A stretch of 64,000 nt of DNA from Drosophila pseudoobscura (lineage: Eukaryota > Arthropoda > Insecta > Diptera > Drosophilidae): positions 6,076,001-6,140,000 of the forward strand of contig NC_046683.1 in assembly GCF_009870125.1 (NCBI RefSeq), in the 5' to 3' direction. Shown here in pieces: positions 35,601-44,753 of the stretch; the first letter of the stretch is position 1, and each line of letters opens with the position of its first letter. The translations under genes were made by a program, and so were the position numbers. Under the pieces are notes generated by a model. It did no database searches, was not told where the DNA came from, and worked only from the letters and a program-made list of their open reading frames with translations.

Positions 35601-35966
35601 ACTCTGGCGTATCTGCGGTCCAGCAGCCGTCCGGATAGCTACCATGTGGTGGGGCAGCCGGTGAATGTGGAATATGCCGGCCTCTACATGCCCAAGCACT
35701 CGTATCTGTACGAGAAGGTGGACCACGCCATCCGGCGGCTGGACGACACCGGATTCATACAGGCTTGGCGACGCGCCGCCTTCGTGGCCCACCGCAGGGA
35801 GGAGAAGCTGCCACAGGAACATGATCGACGCCGGTACATCAGTAATTCCCAATTGTCCGGCGTCTACAAGCTGATGACGGTGTTGTATTCCATTTGTGGC
35901 TTCGTTTTTGCCGGGGAGCTGCTGCTCCAACGCTGGCGAGACCGTCGGACTGGCCGAAGAACTTAG
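23646..35966 (+). CDS. Divergent ionotropic receptor, Ir7-type (receptor B), split by an LTR element
   Basis: Exon 1 is 23646-23974 (329 nt, the same length as exon 1 of receptor A). Exon 2 begins at 24045 and is interrupted after 24070 by a 10,366-bp LTR retrotransposon; it resumes at 34441 and ends at 34937. Exon 3 is 35001-35966. The host frame on both sides of the insertion is in register, and the uninserted gene would be about 605 aa, normal for the family. Family marks: EYYFIFLQTRDHLIP, YYPYTSDHC, MFPEKLHQLHGCP, M1 after LTFPFEWTVW, the M2-M3 block, YMPKHSYLYEKVD, and C-terminal M4. No decay is visible outside the insertion, so the loss of function, if real, is recent. The allele here should not make an intact receptor unless the element is spliced out as an intron, for which I see no evidence. 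Confidence 0.85.
24067..24070 (+). repeat. Target-site duplication, left copy (AATG)
   Basis: AATG directly before the TG of the left LTR, repeated at 34437-34440 directly after the CA of the right LTR. Four-bp duplications are usual for gypsy-group integrases. Confidence 0.9.
24071..26328 (+). repeat. 5' LTR
   Basis: 2258 bp, starts TGTAATATTCGACGC and ends GTATGCTACA. Same length and apparently the same sequence as 32179-34436. Contains an A-run at about 25459-25479. Small open frames inside it occur in both copies and are not called as genes. Confidence 0.95.
26413..26430 (+). other. Primer-binding site, tRNA-Lys type
   Basis: TGGCGCCCAACGTGGGGC is complementary over 18 nt to the 3' end of tRNA-Lys(CUU) as recalled (same site as in Mason-Pfizer monkey virus). 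It lies 84 bp inside the LTR boundary, further than usual. Confidence 0.75.
26431..27321. other. Leader region of the LTR element
   Basis: About 0.9 kb between primer site and gag without a coding frame of note. Long untranslated leaders are usual for large gypsy-group elements. Confidence 0.6.
27322..28881 (+). CDS. Gag of the LTR element, with N-terminal RING-like finger
   Basis: 519 aa. Residues about 21-65 hold a C-x2-C ... C-x-H-x2-H-x2-C ... C-x2-C pattern (CCICVRQV, SCNHVFHLVC, CPACNKP) typical of a RING finger. A capsid-like helical region follows (about 230-400, with ASEWFWRYHKSVPSVTWPQL). The C-terminus carries two Cys-rich knuckles, CWNCGCQGHRYQDC and CYGCGKRDTYKPSC. It overlaps the start of pol in another frame, and members of this superfamily commonly use frameshifting to make Gag-Pol. 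Confidence 0.88.
   Translation: MSLDWSVDEIDQNDHSDIICCICVRQVEYRTQLLRTSCNHVFHLVCFNTRRGEKTVCPACNKPLQSSAPSLAEELAVAQASASNVESSQLRMRTRSQRVTAGPAANTENLPSVGPTEVGVPIMPVQSSEPANEASPGLAQMAQALTDAMGQIGLLSQAMTQMTQTMEIGFQRLASPTVQPPNDQAARSSQPSGENQTFEQLFQIPTRESVGAPINQANESNVSVTPWGSQQIAGLRPDRIGQIIAGWKVRFSGNSSMSVEDFIYRIEALTKQTLEGNLDLVARNAIYLFEASASEWFWRYHKSVPSVTWPQLSTALKTRFRDGRTDLEIRTAIVQRKQKPHELFDTFYEAIVTLSDKLVNPMSEMSLLEVLKSNLLADIQHEILYIPILSVAQLRNIVRTRERFLQSVAKPMGSAEPKRNPIRRQVHEIVVQTDKEGDEVDETEQLDIAAVTLSCWNCGCQGHRYQDCVGDRTVFCYGCGKRDTYKPSCSRCNDPKNSSSRAQSTGARKPNSSKATNTI
28794..32105 (+). CDS. Pol of the LTR element (protease, RT, RNase H, integrase)
   Basis: Open frame of 1103 aa overlapping gag. Protease has LMDTGASISCIG. 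Reverse transcriptase has the SSIDLKDAYWQIPL block and the YLDD catalytic box. RNase H has FSIHCDASHTGVGGVLMQ. Integrase shows the HHCC zinc region (near HPLASHSGINKTLERVRRFY), then the DD-E core (YVDFLGP, VSDNGVQFKS, ASERVNRSV). This order is that of Ty3/gypsy. No chromodomain recognised with certainty and no env follows. Confidence 0.93.
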   Translation: MQRSKKLVKPCTIDRCTQTKQFESNEHHLMDVSTVPLLPDLKKLSDIPSPTCILPPSEDRIPLPTRSRKRLLQYRQTVKTERSNVLASVVNTSKDWRPYAEVTVLGRTLSGLMDTGASISCIGGKFAADLVQNPNQIKPGRAAVRTADGQSQPIIGKVTTEVGFQGQKKVLKLFVVPSLAQDLYLGIDFWSRFNLLPAFLANKSSSPEVSSLAFDSTLHVCLSKHQQAQLAETVNLFPSFAKQGLGKTGWLSHDIEVGSAKAIKQRHYAVSPAVEKLMYVEVDRMLALGVIEESDSAWSSPVVLVRKPGKVRLCIDSRKLNEVTVKNAYPMPLIDGILSRLPRAEFISSIDLKDAYWQIPLEVSAREKTAFTIPGRPLYQYTVMPFGLCNAPQTMSKLMDKVIPPSLRNEIFIYLDDLLVISESFEQHIQVLNVLSARLREAGLTINVEKSKFCLKEIKYLGHIIGNGTIQTDVEKVQAIQEFPVPRSVKQVRRFLGLTGWYHKFIKNYAGIAAPISDTLKSKRKFEWTDEAQIAFDALKSQMCNAPVLHSPDFTIPFSIHCDASHTGVGGVLMQSDEDGNEVPIAFMSRKLNQCQRNYSVTEKECLAAVMCVKKFRAYVEGHQFSIITDHASLKWLMSQADLNSRLARWALKLQGFNFKIFHRKGSQNIVPDALSRVHTEDLSYIGIDSLVDLQSEAFKSTDYQELIAKIQANPDRLPDVKVMDNLLYRRAEHATGEQISDDMCWKLWVPRALVTEVLKQGHEHPLASHSGINKTLERVRRFYYWPNLVGDVKAFINHCEVCKCCKHPNRPLRPPMGKAGETFRLFQKLYVDFLGPYPRSRSGNIGIFVVLDHFSKFPFLKVVKKFTADAVIRFMEEDLFHCFGVPEVIVSDNGVQFKSHKFNDLLAKYQIRHSYTAAYAPQTNASERVNRSVLAAIKAYIKPDQSNWDEQISFITCALRSSVHAAVKSSPYRVAFGQNMITGGSTYQLLRNLSMLEDRTVVFDRDDSFELIRKTAAEAMKQQHVRNENIYNLRSREVNFQVGQEVYRRNFDQSSFVKGFNAKLAPTFRKARIKKRLGNSYYELEDFQGRCIGKYHAKDIKQ
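32179..34436 (+). repeat. 3' LTR
   Basis: 2258 bp, TG...CA, apparently identical to 24071-26328. A short purine tract (AGCGGGGGGG, just before 32179) precedes it. Confidence 0.95.
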
Positions 35967-36162
35967 TTAAGAGCCCAATCGATTGCCCCAAGCACCCCTC
36001 CCAATACTCCACTGCGTTCTGTGACCATTAATCATGGGGAAGAAGTTTTCCTTTTCCTGCAATTAAACGGAAAGTCACACAAAAACTTCCTGGGATTTCC
36101 TTGGCTGCCCATGGCTCGGACGCCATGTTCGAGGGTCTGTTCATTCGTGAAGCAACCGGAGA

Positions 36163-38061
36163 ATGAACATAACCGGGCTGCTCAGCTCGTACTGCGATCT
36201 GTCCGGCGAGCAGGAGAACCAAATCAACGAATTTGTGGCCCGAGCCCTGCTGTACGTTGTCCACCATCATATACTCAGTGTGACGCCCTCCCTGGTGCTG
36301 ATCCTGTGCTGCCGGAGCGAGCACACCTGCAACTTTTACAACGAAATGATGAGCACCCTCTTCCGCAACTGGGGCCTGGCACCGCTGCAGATTGTCAAGG
36401 TGGAGCAGGGGGTGCCCTGGCGTCCTGTTGCGGGGCGCAGGCACTTCAATGTGATATTCACGGACTCGTTTGCGGCCTTCTCGGAAATCCGGATGGAGTA
36501 CTATGCCCGCGAGTACAACTACAATGAGCACTACTTCATCTTCCTGCAGGCGCGTGACCATCTGCTGCAGGAGGAGATGCGCCAGATCTTTGAGTACTGC
36601 TGGCGCTACCACCTCATTCACTGCAGCGTCCAGGTGCAGAAGTCCAATGGGGATGTGCTCATATACAGCTACTATCCGTTCAGTGAGCGCAGCTGCTCGG
36701 ATATGTCGCCGCAGCTCATCAATCGCTACAATGGCAGCGCTCTCCTCGAGCCGGAGATCTTTCCGCGCAAGCTGCGAAATCTGTTTGGCTGCCCTCTGCG
36801 CTGTGCCCTCTGGAATGTGCCACCTTTCGTTGAGGTACACGAGTCGGAGAGCACCGGCGCCAGCGTCAGCGGTGGCTACGAGGGTCGCCTGCTTCTGGCC
36901 CTCGCCGAGCGGATGAATTTCTCCATAGCCGTGCGTCAGCTTCAGGCGAAAAGTGTCCGCGATGAGGCCCTGGAGCTGGTGAGTCTTGCTCTCTTGATCA
37001 GTTAATCGATTTTGAATAGATTGATTTTCCAGCTGCGGCGTCACGAGGCTGATCTGACGCTGGGCGGTATCCGGCAGACGGTGGACCGCAGCCTGCTGGC
37101 CACCTCTACGCACAACTACCACCAGAGCCGCGAGGTGTTCGGCATCCTGGACTCCAGCTTTGAGTTGAGTTCGCTCGACATCCTTTTCTATCCATACCGC
37201 CTGCAGATCTGGCTGGCCATTGTCGGGGTCCTGGCCCTGTCGGCGCTCCTGCAGCTGGCCATCGAACGGCTGCTGCGCGAGACGCGGCCCGAGTCCAGGC
37301 TCTGGCTGAATCTGGAGCTGATCTTTGTGGGTATGCCGCTGCTGAGGGCGCCACACTCGCACAGCGGACGCCTCTACTGCCTCATGCTGATGCTGTACAC
37401 ACTGATCATTCGGACGGTGTACCAGGGCCTGCTCTATCATTTGATCCGCACCCACCAGCTGAACAGGTGGCCACAGTCCATCGATGCCCTGGTGCAGCAG
37501 AACTACACTGTGGTCCTAACGCCGTTGGTGCACGACGTGCTCTCCGAGATACCCAGCGTGCAGCACATGACCTTCCGCATTCTCACAGACGTCGAGGAGA
37601 CGGTGCCCCTCGAGTACTTGGCGGCCAATCCGCAGGAGCCACGCCTTGTCTCTGCCTCGGCCCTGGAAATGTACATCCACTTCAATCACCTGAGGGCGGA
37701 GCGGGCCCAGAGGATGGGCCAGAGGCTGGGGCAGCCCGTGGAGGCCGATCACTTCGAGATCATTGCCGAGGACATTGTGAGCCTGCAGATGACGATGTAC
37801 CTCAGCAAGCACTCCTTTCTCATCGATCACCTGAACGAGGAGATCATGTGGATGCGATCCGTGGGCCTGGTCTCCGTTTGGGCACGCTGGGAGCTCGTCG
37901 GGAGCTACCTTCGCAACGAGCAGGGATTCAAGGAGCTCGGTCTCGTGGAGCTCTACGCCATGTTTCTGCTGGTGCTGGTGGGTCATGTCCTGAGTCTGCT
38001 CATCTTCCTCCTAGAGCTACTCTCCCAGCGATTGGTTTCCCTGCAACGGCTGTTCTTGTAG
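36163..38061 (+). CDS. Divergent ionotropic receptor, Ir7-type (receptor C)
   Basis: Two exons, 36163-36978 and 37033-38061, with a 54-bp phase-0 intron, give 614 aa. The early intron of receptors A, B and D is missing while the later one is kept at the same site (before LRRHEADLTLGGIRQT). Family marks: HYFIFLQARDHLLQEEM, YYPFSERSCSDM, IFPRKLRNLFGCPLRC, M1 after FYPYRLQIW, the pore block with LIIRTVYQGLLYHLIR, YLSKHSFLIDHL and M4 near the C-terminus. Starts only 197 bp after receptor B on the same strand, so the two look like a tandem duplicate pair. No clear signal peptide at the ATG, as in A and B. Appears intact. Confidence 0.9.
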
Positions 38062-39389
38062 CCCCACTTCCCACTCCCCACTCCCCACTGCGGTGTCCGG
38101 CGATTTGTAAACCTCTTACGGGCCGACACATGCCGTTTGCATGTCGCTGACACTAACGGGGTTGGCAGTGGAGGCGGTGGCACCACCACACAAAAACCAC
38201 GCCCGACCCCTGTCTGAGGCACGGCACAACCTGTCTGTGTCTGTGTGTGTGCTCCGTTGATGGTGTTCATTTATGGTTATGCGCCTCATGCATAATACTG
38301 ACACCGAAACCTGTCACGCACATGCCCCGATACCGCCACCCACAGCCGTTGGAGGGAGGTGGTGCTCTGATGGTGAGGTGGGTTGGGGTGGGGTGGGGTG
38401 GTCTGCCTTGGGAGGCACCACCACGCCCTACCGTGTACGCAGCAATTAGTTTAAGTGATGAACGCTGATTTGTTAATGCATTACAGCTAACAGTCACGGG
38501 TTTCCTATTCGTACAATTCATTTCAATCGCTTGGAATCGCTTGTAATCGCTTGGGAGTTTGCGTTTTCCTTATGGTATACAGTGCGCTTCGCATCTAAAG
38601 GTCAATCGATAGTATGTAATAACAAATCGCTGAATTCGCTGTCAAAACTTCCCATAAGCGAACGGCAACAGAGACCATTCGACCAAGTCACGTGTGAACG
38701 TGGTAGCCGAAGACCCTGAAACATTTGTCCCCGAAAAAGTTATATTTTATTCAAATAAATGAACGAACAATATCAACTGCATCTAGAAGCTAAAACATCC
38801 ATCTTTGGAGATACACTCGTCATCGTTACCGGAACTGGGCGCTTTTACCAGCGAGAGAACGAACTAGTATAATTTCCTGCCACTCGATCTCGATCCATAG
38901 CGTCCATTGATGTTGCTACAATGGCATTCTGTTCACATTCAACATGGATGATCCCTTGTCGAGGTGCCCTTATTCTCAGACACCGAAGACATACTGAGAT
39001 GCTGATGTTGTGGCAGTTCCTTGAACGTCACCGTCACTCGAGATGTCCTATATCCACCGAAAGATGACGGCAGATAACCTTGCAGCATGCTTCACCATCT
39101 GTGGTGGGAGTTTGCACACCCATCGATATCATTTTAACTTACTTTTTGTATGTTTATGACTCAAAAGCTCCGTTGACTCCGTTCCCGCTGGATCAATCAA
39201 ACCCACTCCTCCAAACAATGGACCCACTATCATTTGGAGCCGTATTTACAGCCGCACTATACTTTCAAAGATATTTGTGATTGATAGGAAAAGGGTCTAC
39301 TGGGAACCAACCTTCAATCGATTGCGAAATCGAAATTGCAAACAAAAGCCCTTCGATGGTGCGAAAATTCGTTCAGTTTTACCATCGCC
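38062..39389. other. Spacer with G-rich and short tandem repeats
   Basis: A G-rich run of GGGGTG units at 38380-38401 and three AATCGCTTG units at 38525-38552. CACGTG-like E-box at about 38690. No gene recognised; probable promoter and spacer of receptor D. Confidence 0.5.
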
Positions 39390-41271
39390 ATGAAGCTGTC
39401 CAGTGCTGGGATTGTGCTCCAAGTCCTGGGGTTTCTTCAGGTGCAGGCTAGTTCGTGGACCGTAGAAGAGCCGTCGCTTCAAGAGCCGTTGGTCGGGAAG
39501 ATTACCGAGGCGCTGCATCGGATTCGATTGAACACTTGCGTCGCGCACAATATGAGTGTTTTTGTCAGCACCGACTATGAGCATTTGGACGAGAAGGAGG
39601 CGAATCTGGTGCGCTTCGTCCTCGACTACAGCCTGAGAAGGGAGGAGATGGTGCCCGTGGTGTTGGCTTCGAAGCTGAGCTCCGAGATGAGTGTACGTGT
39701 GCAGCTGCAGCTGCTCTTTGTCCAGAGTCCCGAGCAGGCAATGTGAGTGGCTGACTATCTTTCCAAGAAACCAAAAACATGCAATAATTAAACATGCACT
39801 ATCAATCGACAGAGCGGCCTGTTCCGCCCTGGAGATCAAGGGCATGTATCTGATTGTGTGGCTCACATCCCAGCCAGAGGCGAGCATACAACGGAGCACC
39901 ATGTCCTTGATCTTTGGGCACTTTCTGCATCGCCTGTACAACTTGAATGTGCTGCTCCTGCTGGCCCACATGGAGAGATCGACCTTAAAGGCGTATGGCT
40001 TTCTGCCGTACACATCCGGCAGCTGTGCCAGCACCGATCCCGTGGAGATGCCCCTTCAGGAGTGGCGACTGCGAGAGATGTTCCCCTTTCGATTGGACAA
40101 CCTACATGGCTGTCCGCTGAGCGTGATTGTGTGGCCGATAGCGCCCTACATGAAGCTTCGCTGGGAGCGGCGCCGGGTGAAGGATCAGATCGATGGCTTG
40201 GATGGTGTGCTGCTTAGGATAATGGCGACCAGTATGAACTTCACCATCCAGCTGATGCCCAACGAACCGGTCGAGCTGATTGGGGGCTCTACCTACTTGA
40301 ATGGCACCATGACGGGGGCCTATCGTATGCTCCAGAACCGTCGGGCAAATCTCACACTGGGCTGTGCCGCCTGCACCCCGGAACGGCAAATCTACCTCAC
40401 ATCCACGTGGCCGTACACACAGATGCCTTACGTGATTGTGCTGAAGGTGCGCAGTAGCTACAGCAACTACGAGATCATGCTGTTCCCCTTCGAGCGATAC
40501 ACTTGGCTCCTGCTCGGCGGTCTGGCCATTGTGCATCGGTGCCTGAGGCGCTGGGGGAGGATGCCCGCTCCGGCTGTGGCCGGATGGCTCCTCTTTGGCT
40601 TCGTTGTGCGCGTCAGCTACGAGGGATCCGTCTTTAACTTTCTGCACAACTCACCGGCCAAGCCCATGCCGCACACCTTTGAGCAGATGGTGGCCGCCGG
40701 ATTTGTGTTCATCACGGATCATGCCACCTACCGCATGACGCTCAAGCTGCCGGCGTTCAAGGGGCTCGTAAAGGTCACTCCCGGCCAGCCGGTGGACGTG
40801 TTCGATGCTCTTCTAAAGGAGCCTCCCTACACAGGGGCTTTCACCAGTATCGCGTTTTTGGCCACCCATCTCACTCATCACAAGGAGCATCGCCACCGAT
40901 TCATCATCCTCGCCGAGAAGATCCTGGACAACATGCTGTGCATGTACTTTCCCCGCAACTCGTACTTCTCGGGCAAAATCAATCATCTGCTTTTCAGCAT
41001 GCGCAGCTTTGGTCTGTTCCAGCATCACTCGCAGCGCCTTGCCTGGGCCAACATACCCCTCACAACGGATGGAAAGGGTCCTTCTCGGAAGTTGCATCAA
41101 TCGTCGGCCGTGGATGTGAGGGCGGGATTTGCCGAGTCCATGGGTTTCATTGGGGCCGCCTTGAATTGTCTGTGCGGTGCCTTGGCTGTGGGCATCTGTG
41201 TGTTTGCCTTGGAGCTGCTTAGCCAGAGGCCACACTGGCGAAGATTGGCCTTGATAATGGAGAGGTTTTAA
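39390..41271 (+). CDS. Divergent ionotropic receptor, Ir7-type (receptor D)
   Basis: Two exons, 39390-39742 and 39813-41271, joined in phase 2, give 603 aa. The ATG at 39390 begins a good signal peptide (MKLSSAGIVLQVLGFLQVQA), which decides the start. The first intron matches that of A and B in phase and place; the second one is absent (continuous NRRANLTLGCAAC). Family marks: FLPYTSGSCAS, MFPFRLDNLHGCPLSV, M1 after LFPFERYTWLL, pore block with GFVVRVSYEGSVFNFL, YFPRNSYFSGKIN, and M4 (ALAVGICVFALELL). M1 is followed by an unusually short loop. Function as a chemosensory channel is inferred from family. Intact. Confidence 0.9.
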
Positions 41272-41387
41272 AAGGGTAAGGTTCATTTTAATTTTTTAAT
41301 ACATACTCGTACAATTGTCCAAGGTGCAAAAGTGTGTGCGTGTGCGGGGTCTATGGGGGGAGGGGGGCTATGGCGGGCGAATGTGGA

Positions 41388-43320
41388 TCAGGCTATATAG
41401 CGGTTGGCCACATCCAGGACTCTGCGGAAACGCGGATGCCTCAGAGCTAGGCGCTCCAAGACAAAGACTATGCCAGCCAGCAGCTGGAGGGCCAAGAAAC
41501 AGACAAAGACGCCACCCAACCGCATAATGTTCAGGGGTTGGGGCTCCTGGTTGCGCTGCTTGGCCAATCGCTCGATGCGATCGAGATACATGCGCCGATA
41601 GTGGTAGGTAATTCCCGACGACATCATGGCCATTAGCAGGCGATCAATGCGACGCTTCAGATACGAATGCGGACGCATGTAGAAGGTCAGTGGAGCAGTC
41701 ATGAGGGCATCGGGCAGCACGGTTAGGTGCCGTTGGGTCGTCCCTGATTGATAGTCAAACTCATAGACCGTCGGCAGCAGCAGCGGCACCGCTATGCCCG
41801 GATCATCCTCGTCGCGCAGTCGACGGAGCGAGGCCTGGTGGTTCCTCACCAAGCGGATTTTTGAGCCGAGCAGTGAGTCGCGGAAGACTCCCTTCAAGGC
41901 CGGTAGCATGCAAAACTCATATCCCTTGGCCACCACCTCGGCCAGCGTCTGCAGTGGTGTGCGCACCTGAGCATCCTGCAGGAGGAGATACAGCTGGCCC
42001 GTATAGGCGGCCCGCAGTACCAGAGTCTGGAGCAGCCACATGACCAGCAGGTAGCGTGAAAAGTTACGTCGCGGCGTGCGCAGGGCCAAGCCGCCTAGGA
42101 GGGTGTACCACAGGCCCAGGCAGGGCAATCGATTGCTTCTACCGAGGACCAGATCGCGCAGCGCTGGCACTGGCATCATCTGGAGGACGGCAATCAGGGT
42201 GAGGCCGACCAGCACACTCACGATCAGACAGGACCAGATGATGTAACGGAATGGCTTCATCAGTCGCTCCAGCGGCGACATTGACGCCCCACCAGGTATG
42301 ACCAGAACAATTGGAAAGTTCGTATAGGAGACGCTCGGGAGCATTACATCGGCTCGTTCCTTGCTGTACATGAAGCACACGAATGTAATGTTGGCGTCGC
42401 CTTCCAACATCTACAAGGAGATGCAAATTAAATGTATTTAAGCTTAAGTGAAATGCAGATTTAATCACCATTTTGAGAATGCCCGTAAAGCTGCCATTGG
42501 GCAGAATCTGGCCCCGATCCTTGTCCTGACGCTCAATCAGCTTGATTGTGAAGTTCATGCGCTCTGCAATCGAATTAAAGATCATTCCCTCGATGCCGTG
42601 CAGACGCCGCCCGTTGGGAGAATCGGCGTCGTCATCGATTATCACATAGGGCCGGTGCTCAAAGGTCGCTGTGACCAGCTCACAGCCATGCAAGTTCGTC
42701 AGTTTTCTGGGAAAGAGCTGCTTCCCGAGTCCAAACTCCGCACTGGAGGGCATGCCCTGAAAGGAGCCATAATAGACGGGCAGCGACGACTGGCATCGGT
42801 GTGGTCCGTAGGGATAGTAGGTGTACATCTGGACAGTGCCGCTCCTATTCAAAAACACATTCACATTGAGCACATAGATGTTGAGGAGGCGTCTGAACAT
42901 GATCTTGATTATCTCCACGGGCTCCATCTCCCTGCCCGTATAGACAATGATGAAGAAGCCGTTTCGCTTGTAGGTGCTGCCCGGCTGGAGTAGATACCGC
43001 TCGAGTCGGATGTACGCACGCAGGCTGTCCAAAAACCAAATGGCGCACGGTCGTCCCATCACCCCACTGGGCGGCGGCAACTCCTCGGTGTTGTCCGTCA
43101 TGTCCATGCGCTCATCCTCGAGGAGAAACTGAATTTTAGCCGCGGTCGATGCTCGACACAGGGTCGCGTCAATCAGATCGTTGTGGTAGTCCCGGCTGGC
43201 ATAGCTGGTGGCGAACTGGACGAGGGACAGGGCCGTACTAGTCGACTGTCCATAGTGATGGTCAATGGCCCACACGAGGGCGTAGACCAGGCTTATATTG
43301 TGGACGGCACACGGCAACAT
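41388..43320 (-). CDS. Divergent ionotropic receptor, Ir7-type (receptor E)
   Basis: Two exons, 43320-42469 and 42410-41388, with a 58-bp phase-0 intron, give 624 aa. ATG at 43320 (MLPCAVHNISLVYALVWAID) is preferred to the open frame above it, which has only a TTG. Family marks: TYYPYGPHRCQSSL, LFPRKLTNLHGCELV, M1 after MKPFRYIIW, pore block with TLVLRAAYTGQLYLLLQD, FYMRPHSYLKRRIDRLL, and M4 near the C-terminus. The early intron is absent, the later one present. It faces receptor D tail to tail with 116 bp between stop codons. More divergent than A-C in the first lobe. Intact. Confidence 0.9.
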
Positions 43321-44753
43321 GATTCCCCGGAGGCTCCTTTGCAACTGTTGGATGGCATTTTGTTTTGCAGTTGCATGCTCCGTTTAACGAGGGTCGTTAC
43401 TGTAATGTTGCGTGCTGGGCTCCCCAATATCTCTGGCATCTGTAAATGCATTATAAATTAGCATTAAATATATAATATTTAGTCAAAGTATATGTTATCA
43501 CAACTTGGGTTGGTCTTCGTTCATGGCCGTCGTCCCTAAGAACGGGTCGATCTTCGAAGTCCCCTTCCCCGCTACTGTTGCGGGACGTAAACCACATCCA
43601 TGGTATTTGTAAATGCTTTATAAATGGACATTAAATACATTATTTAAGTTTTGCGTCCGTTTTACCGCGCAGCTTCGGTCAGTGGTGGCAAACGCCTCTT
43701 CCTATTTCTAATGGCGGCAGTATTGGAAAACGTTTGGCCTGAGAATGAACCGATTGATCGATGGATCGATAGACGGCTGGTTGAAATATCATCTTGAAAT
43801 AACGCCGTTACTACCACAACTCCCCCACCCCATCTGCCGTGCCCAACTAACGGAATGCAACGTGTTTCTTTGATTTTTTCATAGTTTTTGCCCATGAGTA
43901 ATTTCACAATATTATCTGTCAGAGCATGATAAATGTGCATCAGCAGACAGATTCTAAAGGTCGCTGTACTGCGGTGTAGTGTTTCGTGTGAGCATGTGTG
44001 TGTGTGTGTGCTTTTTCGCTGACGGCAGACCAAAACCACAGCAGCACCCGCTGCCAAAACAAAAAAAAAACAATCTTTTTCTTTTGTTTCTCATGTCTGG
44101 ACAAGCAGAAAAGCAGAAACGAGCTGAGCTCAGCCATCTGATCTCCGCCATGGTGACACACATCGATCTGGGCGGCAACGCTGCAAGAATTTCTCGGATC
44201 AGAAGAAACACCATGAAGCCATGAAGGGCACACCGCTGCCCACCGCTTGCCAGGGACGGATTTCTTTGGGCCCAGGGTGTAGTAAATATGCATATGTATC
44301 TCTATACATCTGGGCGACATGTAAGTTATCATAGAGTGGTTGACCATGTTTTAAGGAATGTCTTATTCGCATTTAAGGTAAGACCTTCCGCGTCACTCCG
44401 GCCCTGGACGGCGAAGTATTGTTTACCATGCATCATTTACGCTGATTCCATGGAACTTTCAGCAAGGTTTTTTGCTGCTGCAGCCAGAAGAGCTGCTGTG
44501 AAGAGTAGGTGCCACGGATCGGGGTCACACACATACGGAAACGATGTTCTGTCCGCGGGGTGCGTGCAAAATGCAGCAAAGCGGCCACCGACCGGCGGGG
44601 CACGAATTCGCCAACGTCAACAGTTTGCCGGCCCACCCCATGGGGGCAAAAAATCTATTTGGGCCAGTGTCGTGACAGCTGCAGTAGTCAGTCGGCGAAC
44701 AAGCTCCGGCGTATATCGATCGATCTTCTTTCCAAGAGCGATACCTGTCCGAG
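43321..44753. other. Divergent spacer between receptor E and dec-1
   Basis: Holds the promoters of both genes. Two related AT-rich blocks, at about 43438-43480 and 43598-43640, share TGTAAATGC.TTATAAAT..ACATTAAATA and lie about 160 bp apart, a diverged tandem duplication. A GT run lies at about 43996-44011. No gene recognised. Confidence 0.5.
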
